Shown: positions 15,951-25,109, counted from the stretch's first letter. The stretch: DNA of 49,513 nt from Opitutaceae bacterium (GCA_030648295.1 JAUSID010000276.1:1-49513), one strand, 5' to 3'. Notes: generated by a model not told the origin, from the sequence alone. A program made the numbers and translations.

Positions 15951-16789
15951 TCGTTAAACTCGTCGCGCTTCTTCGCGGCTTCATCCGCGGCTTTCAATGC
16001 CTCGGCCGCCTGCGGATCCAGTGAGGCCTCACGCTCCTTGAGCCGCCGTTCCATGGCGCGCAAATCCTCCTGCTTCTGCTCGAGTTCGATTTCCTTTTCC
16101 TGTTGGGACTGTACTTTTTCGAAAAGCTTCGTCTCCGATTCGTCCAGGAATGCCTCGCGGTCGCGCACGGCCTGCTTCGCCTCCTTGAGACTCTGCTCCT
16201 GCCGCTCGAGTTCTGCCCGCAAATGCTCGAGCGCGGCTTTCTCCTCGGTCGACACCATCGTCTCCGACGGTGCAGTTTTCCGCGCCGCGGCCAGCAATTT
16301 TTCGCGTGCCACCAGGAGCGCTTCCATCTCCGCGAGGTCGCGCTCGCGATCGGCCAGCCGCGTCTCGGTGTCGGCAATGACGCGCTCCCGCTCCGCCAGC
16401 GTAAGCTCCAGCTGGCGCAGGCTCCGCTCCAGCTCCGCCGCCTGGGCGGCCGCGGCGCCGCCATAAACGAAGGGCGCCCGGGTTGCGGATACGATCGCCT
16501 TGATCGATTCGCGCGCCGCCGCCGATTTCTCCGACATCTCGAAGGGCGAGCGGGTCGACGAGACGGATCGCCGGCGCAGCGACAAGGTGGTCGGCGCCGC
16601 AGGCTTGATCGGGGGAAACTTGATCGGCTTCGGCGCCGGTGCCGGCGCGACCGGAGCACCCTCCGGCCCCGCTGCGCCGGAAGCCGGCTCAGCCGGAACA
16701 CCCGGCGTCGCGGGCGCGCCCGGCGCGGGTGACGCGCCCGAGGGAGTGGCGGGATTCGTAGGTCCAGGCGGAGGGCCAGGGTCAGACAT
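15947..16789 (-). CDS. Proline-rich, coiled-coil protein of the ParA cluster
   Basis: 280 aa. Residues 1-70 are Pro/Ala/Gly-rich and disordered; about 70-105 are Ser/Arg-rich; about 115-275 are a long charged coiled coil (LERSLRQLELTLAERERVI and following) with continuous heptads. There is no signal peptide or membrane segment, so it is probably cytoplasmic. It lies 101 bp downstream of another unknown gene and follows the ParA-like ATPase on the same strand. By analogy with ParA-type cargo-positioning systems it could be a structural or cargo-linking partner, but this is inference. No homologous family was recognised. Confidence 0.75.
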   Translation of the reverse strand: MSDPGPPPGPTNPATPSGASPAPGAPATPGVPAEPASGAAGPEGAPVAPAPAPKPIKFPPIKPAAPTTLSLRRRSVSSTRSPFEMSEKSAAARESIKAIVSATRAPFVYGGAAAAQAAELERSLRQLELTLAERERVIADTETRLADRERDLAEMEALLVAREKLLAAARKTAPSETMVSTEEKAALEHLRAELERQEQSLKEAKQAVRDREAFLDESETKLFEKVQSQQEKEIELEQKQEDLRAMERRLKEREASLDPQAAEALKAADEAAKKRDEFNE

Positions 16790-16890
16790 GAGGCGGAAGG
16801 TCGGAGAGGAATTCCAAACGCGGATGAAGAACCCGGCGCGGATGCGGCTGTGCTTCCATGCCGTGTCCTCCTGCTAACAGCACATACGTG

Positions 16891-17733
16891 CTACTTCTTC
16901 GAGAACCAACCGAACAAGCCCGATTTTTTCTTTTGTGCCGCCGCGGTGGCGGCCGCGGGCAGCCGCAAGTGGGGCCGCAGCAGCTCCACGGCACGCTTTT
17001 CCACCGCCGGATCGCCAATGACGACAAAGTGCCGCTCGAGTGAACCGCCCGCCGCCAGATCCTTTTCCAGCGCCGAAAGCTCATCGCGGAACCACGTCGT
17101 GGCAATTTCGGCCCGCACGGTGGCGTCAGGCGCATTGGCCGCCTTGGCCAGCGCTTCGATGAGATGCAGGCCCTTGTGGCCGCGCCGGAATGGCAGCACC
17201 TCGCCCAGCGAAGATTCATCGACGTGCGAAAGCGCATTGAGCAGCTTCCGAAAATCGCCGCCCACGATCACGTTTTGCGACATCCCCTGCGCAAACACCG
17301 CGAATTCGCCCAGCGTCGAAAGTTTTTCCAACTTGCAGAATTCCTGCGTCCCGGGCTCCAACGCCGCCAGCGCGATCGGGAAATTCTCGGGAATCCCCAG
17401 CTTCGCCATGTTTTTCAGCAGCGCGTTATCGCGCTCCGACGCGGCGGCCGTCTGTTCGACCATGTCCCCGAATGGGCTGTCGAACGCCAGCGTTTCCTTG
17501 AGGATCGAAATGAGCTGGTCGATCTGGTCGGGAGACTGGCCCTTGAGCTGGAGCATTTCGACCACCTCGTCGAAGCTGAGATCGATGTACTTGGATGGTG
17601 TCTCGTCCTTGCCCTTGATCGGCCAGTCCGGTCCGTCGAGATTCTGGGCCAGGCTGCTCAACGCGGTATCAGCCATGATCGAACTCGCGAAGGCAGTTCT
17701 GACCTCATCCCAATCTTTGGCGGTGGATTTCAT
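16891..17733 (-). CDS. Unknown protein of the ParA cluster
   Basis: 280 aa from the ATG at 17733; an earlier in-frame ATG at 17778 is possible but adds an unsupported 15 residues. It is soluble and largely alpha-helical, with the middle section (GIPENFPIALAALEPG, LGEFAVFAQG) suggesting stacked helical repeats. The C-terminus is a basic tail after an Ala-rich linker, KKKSGLFGWFSKK, which looks like an amphipathic membrane-binding or partner-binding peptide. The gene starts 72 bp after the ParA stop. I do not recognise the family. Its position between ParA and a coiled-coil protein makes a role as ParA partner plausible. Confidence 0.75.
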   Translation of the reverse strand: MKSTAKDWDEVRTAFASSIMADTALSSLAQNLDGPDWPIKGKDETPSKYIDLSFDEVVEMLQLKGQSPDQIDQLISILKETLAFDSPFGDMVEQTAAASERDNALLKNMAKLGIPENFPIALAALEPGTQEFCKLEKLSTLGEFAVFAQGMSQNVIVGGDFRKLLNALSHVDESSLGEVLPFRRGHKGLHLIEALAKAANAPDATVRAEIATTWFRDELSALEKDLAAGGSLERHFVVIGDPAVEKRAVELLRPHLRLPAAATAAAQKKKSGLFGWFSKK

Positions 17734-17805
17734 GGTGAGCTGGTAAGTGGACTTTGGCGCGCCGCGAGCGGAGCGCAAGGCGCGCGTCGGCGCGATTACT
17801 TCGGG

Positions 17806-18711
17806 TCAGGTTGCGGCCGGCACGTGCTGCACGAGTTCGCTCGCAAGCTTCCGATAATCGTTGATCACGTTGTCACCGCTCGCGCCCGTCTCGATCGCCT
17901 CGGCGCTGACGAGCGACACCGGCAACCCGAGCGCGACGGCGCGGCGCACGACCATCGCATCGCGAATCTGGGTGTTGAAAATCTTGGCGCTCGGGGCGGC
18001 GCGCTTCGCCGTCTTGAATTGATTCAGGCGAAGCTGCATCCGCATTTTGGGCACCTCGATGTCCACGCCCTGCTTGATCGAATTGAAGATGATGCCGTGG
18101 ACCTGCGCCGGCAGGCCCATGGCGGCGCGGCGGAAACTCGCGGACAACTGGTGGAATTTGTGCAGCTTCTCCGTCAGCAGCGTGAAGCCGATCAGGCTCA
18201 GCGCATCCGGGTTGGCCGGAACGTAGATTTCATTCGATGTAAACACTCCGCACTGCGACGCGCGCAGGATGTTGGGCGGGCAGTCGAACAGGATGAAATC
18301 GTACTGCGCTTCGAGCGGCTGCACCTGCTCGTAGAACACGAGGAACGGCGGGCGCTTCGGGTCCCCGTTGTATTCGTTCTCGAGGTCGACGAGGTTGAAC
18401 GTCGTCGGCACCAAATCGAGGCCGGGAAGGAGCTTCTCGCCCGATTTGCCCTCCAGCACGTCCTTGATCACGAGATCCTTCACCTGCGCCTTGCCGGGTT
18501 CAAAGATGGAATAGATCGCGCCCTCACCCGAGGCGTTGATCTTGTTCCAGCGGTCGAGTTTCAGCAACCAGATGCTCGCGTTCGACTGCGTGTCGAAGTC
18601 GAACAAAAGCACGCGCTTGCCCATTTTGGCCAGAGCCGCCGCGGTGTTGATGATGAGCGATGTCTTACCGACACCACCCTTGTAATTTAAGAAACTGATT
18701 TTGCGCGCCAT
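17806..18711 (-). CDS. ParA/MinD-family ATPase
   Basis: 301 aa. A deviant Walker A motif with the signature lysine (NYKGGVGKTSLIINTAAALA) opens the protein, followed by Walker A' LLFDFDTQSNAS and Walker B FILFDCPPN. This is the ParA/Soj type that dimerises on ATP and patterns on DNA or membrane. No ParB gene or parS-like repeat was seen nearby, so this is probably an orphan ParA that positions a protein complex rather than the chromosome. It leads a three-gene minus-strand cluster with two unknown proteins and is divergent from the GreA/B-like gene. Confidence 0.92.
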   Translation of the reverse strand: MARKISFLNYKGGVGKTSLIINTAAALAKMGKRVLLFDFDTQSNASIWLLKLDRWNKINASGEGAIYSIFEPGKAQVKDLVIKDVLEGKSGEKLLPGLDLVPTTFNLVDLENEYNGDPKRPPFLVFYEQVQPLEAQYDFILFDCPPNILRASQCGVFTSNEIYVPANPDALSLIGFTLLTEKLHKFHQLSASFRRAAMGLPAQVHGIIFNSIKQGVDIEVPKMRMQLRLNQFKTAKRAAPSAKIFNTQIRDAMVVRRAVALGLPVSLVSAEAIETGASGDNVINDYRKLASELVQHVPAAT

Positions 18712-18818
18712 GCGTTATGCCCGTTGACGTGCGGGACAGGACCCCGCCACCATGCGGGACCGCATTCCGGTGTGCCAGTCAAAAACAGGCGGGCAGGCGT
18801 TTGACCAAACTTTTTCTC

Positions 18819-19301
18819 GTGAAGAAATCGGAATTGCGCGACGCAATCCTGCAAAAGCTCCGCCAGGATCTCGCCCTGCAGCTCAAGGCAGCCGATCTGG
18901 CACGCGATGAGGCGACGAACGAGGAGAGCCGCGCCCGCAGCAAATATGACACACATAGCCAGGAGGCCGCCTACCTCGCCCAAGGCCAGGCCCGGATTGC
19001 CGGCGAAATCGAGACGAGCCTGGAGGTCTACTCGAACTTCGCACCGGCCGACTTCGGACCGAACGATACGGTGGCGCTCGGCGCCCTCGTCGAGCTCCAG
19101 GCCGGCGCCCGCCGCACCTGGTATTTTGTGGGCCCCCGCGCCGGGGGGCTGGAACTTTCACTCGACGGCCGCGACATTCTCGTTCTCACCCCGCAATCGC
19201 CGCTCGGTCGGCAGCTCATCGGCCGGCTTGTCGGTGACAAGGTGCAGTCACCCGGCCGGGGCGGGACGATGATCGAACAGGCCATCGTGGCGCTGGAGTG
19301 A
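18819..19301 (+). CDS. GreA/GreB-like C-terminal domain protein
   Basis: About 160 aa from a GTG at 18819, which gives VKKSELRDAILQKLRQDLALQ as in related proteins; a TTG at 18801, preceded by GGGCAGG, is an alternative. The N-terminal half is a helical hairpin-like region containing THEES-type (here TNEESRARSKYDTHSQEAAY) sequence. The C-terminal half is a small beta domain (TWYFVGPRAGGLEL, LTPQSPLGRQLIGR) matching the FKBP-like C-terminal domain of transcript-cleavage factors. It lacks a full-length GreA coiled coil with the tip acidic pair, so a role as modulator of RNA polymerase secondary-channel factors, rather than a cleavage factor, is possible. Confidence 0.72.
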   Translation: MKKSELRDAILQKLRQDLALQLKAADLARDEATNEESRARSKYDTHSQEAAYLAQGQARIAGEIETSLEVYSNFAPADFGPNDTVALGALVELQAGARRTWYFVGPRAGGLELSLDGRDILVLTPQSPLGRQLIGRLVGDKVQSPGRGGTMIEQAIVALE

Positions 19302-19368
19302 CGACATGCATCCAGATTGCACTCCGCATCGGTTCGCTTTAGTTTCGTCTGCGCCGCACACACGCGGC

Positions 19369-20037
19369 TCACTCGCTCAGGTTGAACACCACCGGTTGGA
19401 CCATCCGGAACCGCACGACACGGCCGTGGCGCCGGCCAGGTTCGAACCGCCACTTTGATACCGCGCGAAGGGTTGCCTCTTCGAAAACGCGATCCGTCGA
19501 CTGCACCACGCGGGGATCGACGACGCGTCCGGTCTCGTCGACCACAAACTCAACCAGCACCTCGCCGCGGCGGCCGTCGCGTTTCGCTTCGAACGGATAA
19601 ACCGGCGTAGTTTGGACTCGGGTTTTCGGCGGTGAGTCGAGCCCCATCGCACCAATGATATCGCCGATGCTTGTCCCGCTCCCGGTTCCGACCTTCGGGC
19701 CGATGTCCGTCGGAATCACTCGCATGTGGCCGCGAAATTCGACCACGGGCGTCTTCACCACCGGCACGGTGAAGTCGGTGAGCTTCGGAATGGTCGGAAC
19801 ATCGTCCGTCGTCGGACGATATTGATCTGGTGACGCCTTTGCGCCCGTCTCCGCAATGGCCTCGAGCGGTGCGGGGTCGGGCTCATCCTCCCGTCGCGTC
19901 ATGGCAATCGTTGGCACCGGTTTCTCCGTGAGCTTCTTCGCCGGCAGATTCGGCGGACGAATCGGCGAACCGAAAAACAACGCGCCATGAATGGCGGCGG
20001 CGAGCGCGATGGGCAGCGTGAAATGACGGTCGAACAT
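19369..20037 (-). CDS. TonB-family energy-transducing protein
   Basis: 222 aa. The ATG at 20037 gives MFDRHFTLPIALAAAIHGALF, a single N-terminal membrane anchor, followed by a Pro-rich periplasmic linker (PIRPPNLPAKK). The C-terminal domain is TonB-like: VYPFEAKRDGRRGEVLVEF, VDETGRVVDPRVVQS, FEEATLRAVSKWRFEPGR. TonB proteins pass proton-motive energy to outer-membrane transporters. No ExbB or ExbD gene is adjacent. It is convergent with the GreA/B-like gene and divergent from the sialidase-like gene, with 184 bp between the starts. Confidence 0.9.
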   Translation of the reverse strand: MFDRHFTLPIALAAAIHGALFFGSPIRPPNLPAKKLTEKPVPTIAMTRREDEPDPAPLEAIAETGAKASPDQYRPTTDDVPTIPKLTDFTVPVVKTPVVEFRGHMRVIPTDIGPKVGTGSGTSIGDIIGAMGLDSPPKTRVQTTPVYPFEAKRDGRRGEVLVEFVVDETGRVVDPRVVQSTDRVFEEATLRAVSKWRFEPGRRHGRVVRFRMVQPVVFNLSE

Positions 20038-20221
20038 ATTTAGCCGGGTTGAGGTTTCGTTTGGGGTTTCTTCGTACGCTGGCAGCACGCCAGTGCCGGT
20101 TATTATGGATACGTGCGAATCCCCGGCTTCTTAGCCCGAACAATGCAGTTACCCGCGAATGCACGCGCAGACCGCAAACGCCGCTCTTGAGAGCCCGCCG
20201 GGTCTACGGTTGCATGTCCGC

Positions 20222-23131
20222 ATGCTGATCGCTTCACGTCTCGCCGCCGCGGCCACGGCCTGCGGCGGGCTGCTTGCGGCGATGGCTTTCGCTGGATCCG
20301 AGCCACAGCTGCCACTCGCGCTCCGAGCCGTGAATCCCGACATGCTCTCGGGCGCCGCCTTCACTCGACTTTATTTTCGCGGCGCATTCGGCGGCGGCGG
20401 AACTCCGCCCCGCTCCCAGGCCGCTTATCCTGATATTTCCAAGGGCCGGCCGCCCGCGGTGCTCGATGCCCGGGTCGGCGCCAACCTCCGGCTGCTGGAT
20501 GATCCCGACTCGCTCCCCGCCACGCAGCGCGGGCAGGCCGAGCCACACCTTTATCGCAGCGCCACCAATCCGGATCTCCTGCTGGCCACGTTCCAGGAAG
20601 GTCGGTTCACCGATGCCGACGGCGGCGCGTTCAACAACGGGTATGCGGTTTCTCGTGACGGCGGGCTCACGTGGACGCGCGCGCTGGTACCGTCCCTCAC
20701 CCCGGTTACCGGTGGATCGTATTTCCGCGCCACCGATCCGGTTGCGGCCATTGGTCCGCAGGGCGATTTTTATCTGAATGGGCTCGCTGCGCTCGACCCC
20801 TCGTTCGACACCTCTGCGCTCGTGTTGCAGCGGTCGACTGATCAGGGCGTCTCCTGGACGCCGCCGACCGTGATCTTCCAGTCGCCCAATGCGACGGTGT
20901 TCGCGGATAAAAACTGGTTTGTCGTCAATGACCTGCCGGGAACCGTGAATCCCGGGCGTCTCGTCGCCACCTGGACAAACTTCACCAGCACCGCCAACGG
21001 CGTCGCGACCGGCAACAACATCATCGCGTCCGTCAGCGACGACCGCGGTTTGACGTGGAGCCCGTCCGCGGAGGTCACGCCTTTCGGCTCGCGCAACCAG
21101 GGCAGCCTGCCGTTCTTTCTGCCCGACGGTTCCGTCGGCGTCGTGTACATCAACTTTCTGAATACGAGCAACGTCACGCAATTCAGCATCAGCTACAAAC
21201 GCTCGCTCGACGGGGGACTCACCTTTCCGACCACCCCCACCACGTTCGCCGGGTTTGTGCCCGGCTGGGACGACCCGGAGCTCCGGGATGCCATTTTCCT
21301 CCCATCGGCGACGGCGGCGCGGCAGACCGGCGATATTTTCGTCACCTACACGGCCGTGCTTGGCGGGTCGCCGCGCATCATGTTCATGAAGTCGTCCGAT
21401 CTCGGGCTGACGTGGACGGCGCCGATGGCGGTCAGCGATCAACCCGCGGGAATGAGCGTCGTGAATCCCGCCGTGGCGACGTCGGCCGACGGGCGCACCG
21501 TCGTCATCGTATTCATGGATAAACGACACGCGCCGGACGGACGCGGGTTCGTGGACCATTCCGCCGCCTGGTCGTTCGATGGCGGCGCAACCTGGCAGTC
21601 GAATGTCCGGCTGTCGGAGATGAGCAGCGATCTGCGTTTCGGACCGCAGACGCCGCGCGGCGTCATGCTCGGCGACTACCTGGCGGTCGCGGCCTCGTTT
21701 ACCGCTGACCAGCCGTGGGCGGCGATCTGGTGTGAAACGCGCACGGGCGATTCGGATCCGTTCGTGGTGCGGTTCGCACCGGCGCCAGTCGCGTCGTTCG
21801 AAACGTGGCGGGTGGCTCGGTTTGGTCGCGCCGAACTGGGCAACGCGGAACTCTCGGGTGCCGCGGCGGATTTTGACGGCGATGGTGTTTCCAATGTGGT
21901 CGAGTTCGATCAGGGCACGAATCCGCGCGTGCCCGAATATGGCGAAACGCTGGTCCTCCGGCGCGAGCAACCCGATGCGCTCGACGTCGCGACCCTTGGC
22001 CGGCCCGATGGCGCAGGCACGGTGTTCGCGGCCGGCGAGGTACCGCCAACCCCGGCCGAACCGGCAGTGCCGCAGCCGGTTCCCCCCATCATGTTCCCGC
22101 AGACGCTGGGGATCGCGGCGGCGCCAGCGGTTTCGGCGCGGCCGGGACTGGTGTGGCGCACGACGCGTTTCTCCGGCGTGGCCGGCAAGGCGATGTCGGT
22201 CACGCGCGAGGCGCTGCACGTCGTGTCGCAACCAGCGCCACCGCCCGGCACCAGCGCGATGAACCTGGTCACACGCGGCAGCACGCCCGAAAGCGCAACG
22301 AACGCCACGAACGCGCGGTTGATTAATGTGGCGACCCGCGGCCGCGTCGGCGCGGGCTTGAGCCAGATGATCGTGGGTTTCGTCCTGAGCGGAAACAAAT
22401 CGATGCTCGTGCGCGCCGCCGGGCCGGCGCTGGCCGCGTTCGGGGTGCCGGACCCGCTCCCCGATCCGCAGCTGACCTTGCTCGTGCCGGGCTCGGATCC
22501 AATCGCGACGAACGACAACTGGCCGCTGGGCGGCGCGACGGCGGCGTTGTTCAACCGACTCGGCGCATTTCCGTTCAACGCCGCCAGCCTCGATGCCGCG
22601 CTGCTGTTGCCGCTGGAAGCGCAGAGTTTCACCGCGGTCGTGGCCGGTGCAACGACATCGGGAACGGGGGCGACCGGCATCGCGCTCGTCGAAGCCTACG
22701 ACGCGGATGCCGCGCCCGGCGCACCCGCAAATCCCCGGCTGCTCAACCTCTCGACGCGGGGCGATGTCGGCGTGGGCGAGAACGCACTGGTCGCCGGGTT
22801 CGTGCTCACCGGAAGCCAGCCGCGCCGTATCCTGGTCCGTGCCGTCGGTCCCTCGCTCAGTGCGTTCGGCGTTTCAGGTCCGCTCGGCGATCCGCTGCTC
22901 AGCTTGTTTCGGGGCGACGAGCGCATCGCGAGCAACGACGATTGGGAAATCAGCCGGAGCGGCGCAGCCGTCGCGGCAACGGCGCAGCAGGTCGGCGCGT
23001 TCGCACTCGCCCCCGCGAGCCTCGATGCCGCGTTGTTGATCACCCTCGCGCCCGGCAGCTACACCGCCGTGGTCACGGGACTCGGCGGCACGACCGGCAT
23101 CGCGCTGGTCGAAGTGTACGACGCGGATTGA
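20222..23131 (+). CDS. Secreted sialidase-like beta-propeller protein with two C-terminal repeat domains
   Basis: 969 aa. The start at 20222 gives a signal peptide (MLIASRLAAAATACGGLLAA). Six Asp-box motifs are visible: SRDGGLTWT, STDQGVSWT, SDDRGLTWS, SLDGGLTF, SSDLGLTWT and SFDGGATWQ, giving the six blades of a BNR/sialidase propeller. I see no clear Arg triad, so catalysis is unproven. A calcium-binding TSP3-like motif, DFDGDGVSNVVEF with GTNP, follows at about 550. Two copies of a roughly 140-residue domain end the protein (LINVATRGRVGAG from about 700; LLNLSTRGDVGVG from about 840). The same domain survives as a fragment at 29654-30205. It is probably an exported surface protein. Confidence 0.85.
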   Translation: MLIASRLAAAATACGGLLAAMAFAGSEPQLPLALRAVNPDMLSGAAFTRLYFRGAFGGGGTPPRSQAAYPDISKGRPPAVLDARVGANLRLLDDPDSLPATQRGQAEPHLYRSATNPDLLLATFQEGRFTDADGGAFNNGYAVSRDGGLTWTRALVPSLTPVTGGSYFRATDPVAAIGPQGDFYLNGLAALDPSFDTSALVLQRSTDQGVSWTPPTVIFQSPNATVFADKNWFVVNDLPGTVNPGRLVATWTNFTSTANGVATGNNIIASVSDDRGLTWSPSAEVTPFGSRNQGSLPFFLPDGSVGVVYINFLNTSNVTQFSISYKRSLDGGLTFPTTPTTFAGFVPGWDDPELRDAIFLPSATAARQTGDIFVTYTAVLGGSPRIMFMKSSDLGLTWTAPMAVSDQPAGMSVVNPAVATSADGRTVVIVFMDKRHAPDGRGFVDHSAAWSFDGGATWQSNVRLSEMSSDLRFGPQTPRGVMLGDYLAVAASFTADQPWAAIWCETRTGDSDPFVVRFAPAPVASFETWRVARFGRAELGNAELSGAAADFDGDGVSNVVEFDQGTNPRVPEYGETLVLRREQPDALDVATLGRPDGAGTVFAAGEVPPTPAEPAVPQPVPPIMFPQTLGIAAAPAVSARPGLVWRTTRFSGVAGKAMSVTREALHVVSQPAPPPGTSAMNLVTRGSTPESATNATNARLINVATRGRVGAGLSQMIVGFVLSGNKSMLVRAAGPALAAFGVPDPLPDPQLTLLVPGSDPIATNDNWPLGGATAALFNRLGAFPFNAASLDAALLLPLEAQSFTAVVAGATTSGTGATGIALVEAYDADAAPGAPANPRLLNLSTRGDVGVGENALVAGFVLTGSQPRRILVRAVGPSLSAFGVSGPLGDPLLSLFRGDERIASNDDWEISRSGAAVAATAQQVGAFALAPASLDAALLITLAPGSYTAVVTGLGGTTGIALVEVYDAD

Positions 23132-23250
23132 CCTGGGAGCGCGGGCGTCCTCGCCCGCAATGCTCGAGGGGCTGCGGCGTCCAGCCGCAGATTCGGTGGG
23201 AATGACGTTCGGTAGTCCTCCGGCGGGCGAGACGCCCGCGCCCCCCAAGG
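23132..23250. repeat. REP-like inverted pair between convergent genes
   Basis: The left unit is CCTGGGAGC followed by hairpin GCGGGCG-TCCT-CGCCCGC (23132-23158). The right unit is hairpin GCGGGCG-AGA-CGCCCGC followed by GCCCCCCAAGG (23223-23250), in opposite orientation. Between them sits CTGCGGC-GTCCA-GCCGCAG (23172-23190), a member of the second hairpin family. It begins one base after the stop of the sialidase-like gene and ends at the stop of the convergent gene, so it may act as a two-way terminator. Confidence 0.7.
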
Positions 23251-23251
23251 A

Positions 23252-24058
23252 CTACCGCGTGATCGCCCCGGCATCGCCCGGCCGCACGGTGATGTCCAAC
23301 GGCGCCGATTCGGCGCTCACGAGACCGGCGGAATTCTGCGTTGTCGCCATCAGGCGATGAATGCCCGGCGTGAGCAACGAGCGTGGATATGGCAAAGCCC
23401 ACGCGCCATTCTCCGCCGCGGTCGTGCGGCCAAGGATCCCCACATCAACCAGCGTCACCGTGACCCGGCTGCTGCCGTCCGCGGTGCCACAGAGCAACAG
23501 CGAGTCGGCGCGATCCGTTTCAGCCGGCGCCGTCAGCCCGAGAATCCGTGGCACGGGCGGACGTTGCGACCCGATGCGTATTCCGCGCGTATCAGCACTC
23601 CAGAAGGTCAACTCCGCCGGCGACGCGTCCGTCCCGCGAATCGCGCCACCGGCCAGATCGATCGCGGGGGTGACGACAATGCCGTCGTCGTCCCGGTCGA
23701 CGGGGGCCGGCGCGTATTCGAAAGTCACCGACGTCGTCGGGCCGCCGGAATTCAGCGGTGTCACGGCGGTCGCGTGCCGGATGTTTTCCCCCACCCGCAG
23801 CGTGAGCCGCGGCCGCCCGGTGACCACCACGGGCGCGCTGAACGTGGCGGTGAAGTGCAGCGACAGCGACGGATCATAGGTTCCCGCCGGCGGCGTCTCG
23901 AGCCGGGTGACGAAAACAGCCTGGGCTTCCGCCACGGTCGATACCGCGAGCGCAAACACCAACCCGGCCATTCTGAAACCAGAGGCGCCCCAACGATGGG
24001 CGGCGCCGCGCGGAATGGAGGTGGCGAGGATAAAAGGTGTTTTCTGGAGGTGAAGCAT
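23252..24058 (-). CDS. Secreted Ig-like domain protein
   Basis: 268 aa. The N-terminus contains a hydrophobic export segment (MAGLVFALAVSTVAEAQA, residues 30-47); the true start may be the ATG at 23971 rather than 24058, and neither has a good ribosome-binding site. The rest is beta-rich. Residues about 50-165 resemble a bacterial Ig-like or SwmB-type domain (SLSLHFTATFSAPVVVTGRP, then FEYAPAPVDRDDDGIVVTP); about 165-265 form a second Ig-like domain (SLLLCGTADGSSRVTVTLVD). No enzyme motifs were found. It is probably a small surface or periplasmic adhesive or structural protein. Confidence 0.68.
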   Translation of the reverse strand: MLHLQKTPFILATSIPRGAAHRWGASGFRMAGLVFALAVSTVAEAQAVFVTRLETPPAGTYDPSLSLHFTATFSAPVVVTGRPRLTLRVGENIRHATAVTPLNSGGPTTSVTFEYAPAPVDRDDDGIVVTPAIDLAGGAIRGTDASPAELTFWSADTRGIRIGSQRPPVPRILGLTAPAETDRADSLLLCGTADGSSRVTVTLVDVGILGRTTAAENGAWALPYPRSLLTPGIHRLMATTQNSAGLVSAESAPLDITVRPGDAGAITR

Positions 24059-24165
24059 GGTCGACGGAGCAGGATAACGTGCCGTCGCAGATCGTTCAGT
24101 GGGGTGAACAGCCCATGCCGGGCGCCCGCACTATTAATTCGCTGTGCTCGAGCGCGTGCGGGCCA

Positions 24166-24196
24166 AGCCGTAGCAGCCGGGGTAACGAGGCTGGAT
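24166..24196. repeat. Dispersed repeat GTAGCAGCCGRGGTRACGAG, copy 1
   Basis: GTAGCAGCCGGGGTAACGAG followed by GCTGGATT; a second copy with two transitions lies at 38683-38715 in unrelated surroundings. It stands just upstream of the gene at 24231. No internal stem is strong, so it differs from the hairpin families. Confidence 0.55.
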
Positions 24197-24230
24197 TCAC
24201 GGTTCACCAATAGTTGCCACCAACCATGCG

Positions 24231-24917
24231 ATGCGCTTTCACCGGCCGATGCGCCTTGTGGTTTTCTTCTGTGCCATCGCGGCCATCGCTCACGCCGCGG
24301 CGCCAGAGCCGTTGCAGGCGGCAATCGCGGCATTTCGGCCCGACCCACCGAGGGGCTGGTCGTATACGCAGACCACGATCGCGGAAGGAAAATCGACGGT
24401 GGAGCACTACGACGCCACGAAGCCGGAATTCGACCGCTGGTCACTCGTGCAGAAGGACGCACGAGCGCCGACCGCCGACGAAACGAAAACCTATGCGGAA
24501 ATGCGCTCGCGGCGCTCCCGCGGTGGCACCGCGCCAAAGCTCACCGATCAGATTGATGTCGCAGCGGCCGAGCTCGTGAGCGACGCGGCGGAGCAACTCA
24601 CGTATCGGTGCCGGCTCAAACCGGGCGATGCCGGCGACAAAACCGCTGCTTTCCTGCGGGCCACGATCGTCGTGCACAAGCCGACACGGACGATTCTCAC
24701 GCTCGAGCTCGCGAGCACCGCCGAATTCAGCCCCACGTTCGGCGTCAACATCGCGACCATGAACACGCTCATGGCCTACACGCCGCCAGCCGATGAGCGT
24801 CCCGCTTTTCCCCGCCGCGTCGCGACCCATGTCCGTGGCCGGGCATTCTGGTTCAAATCACTGGATGCCGACATGAGCGTCACCTACACGGACTACGTGA
24901 AGGCGGTGAAGAAGTGA
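24231..24917 (+). CDS. Unknown secreted protein
   Basis: 228 aa. A signal peptide (MRLVVFFCAIAAIAHAAAP) is preceded by six residues if the first ATG is used; the ATG at 24249 is equally possible. The mature part is a mixed alpha/beta domain with alternating polar and hydrophobic strands (RGWSYTQTTIAEGKSTVEHY, ATIVVHKPTRTILTLELAS) and no cysteine pairs or catalytic motifs that I recognise. It resembles periplasmic lipid-binding or outer-membrane lipoprotein-sorting folds only in general terms. It stands alone between repeat-rich spacers. Confidence 0.7.
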   Translation: MRFHRPMRLVVFFCAIAAIAHAAAPEPLQAAIAAFRPDPPRGWSYTQTTIAEGKSTVEHYDATKPEFDRWSLVQKDARAPTADETKTYAEMRSRRSRGGTAPKLTDQIDVAAAELVSDAAEQLTYRCRLKPGDAGDKTAAFLRATIVVHKPTRTILTLELASTAEFSPTFGVNIATMNTLMAYTPPADERPAFPRRVATHVRGRAFWFKSLDADMSVTYTDYVKAVKK

Positions 24918-25109
24918 GAGGCGTTGTGGTTGCATGGGCGTCCCGCCAAGCGGCCCGCCCATGTTGGCGTATATTGTCGCCGCATGCCGACCCAGTGGCT
25001 GCGGCTTCCAGCCGCAGATCGCACCAGTTCAAATCACGGGCGGGAACGTTGCGGGACGCCCGTGCCATTTCATCGCTCAGTCACCCTCAACATGGAGATG
25101 CGCCCCGCC
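24918..25109. repeat. Mosaic of REP-like hairpins
   Basis: ATGGGCG at 24934-24940 pairs with CGCCCAT at 24956-24962, and CTGCGGC-TTCCA-GCCGCAG sits at 24999-25017, the same hairpin as at 13314-13332. A further GGGCGGGAACG...GGGACGCCC element lies near 25040-25065. The region separates two convergent genes, and no reading frame is supported. Confidence 0.6.

Noticed and set aside
15766-15984. Arg-rich N-terminal extension of the esterase
   Set aside because: It is translation of the CT-rich repeat; the signal peptide begins at 15765.
17164-18690. Long plus-strand open frame opposite ParA
   Set aside because: It is a GC-bias shadow; the minus strand has full ParA motifs and the plus frame has Arg/His-rich composition without domains.
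20234-22231. 665-codon minus-strand frame
   Set aside because: Antisense to the sialidase-like protein with six Asp boxes.
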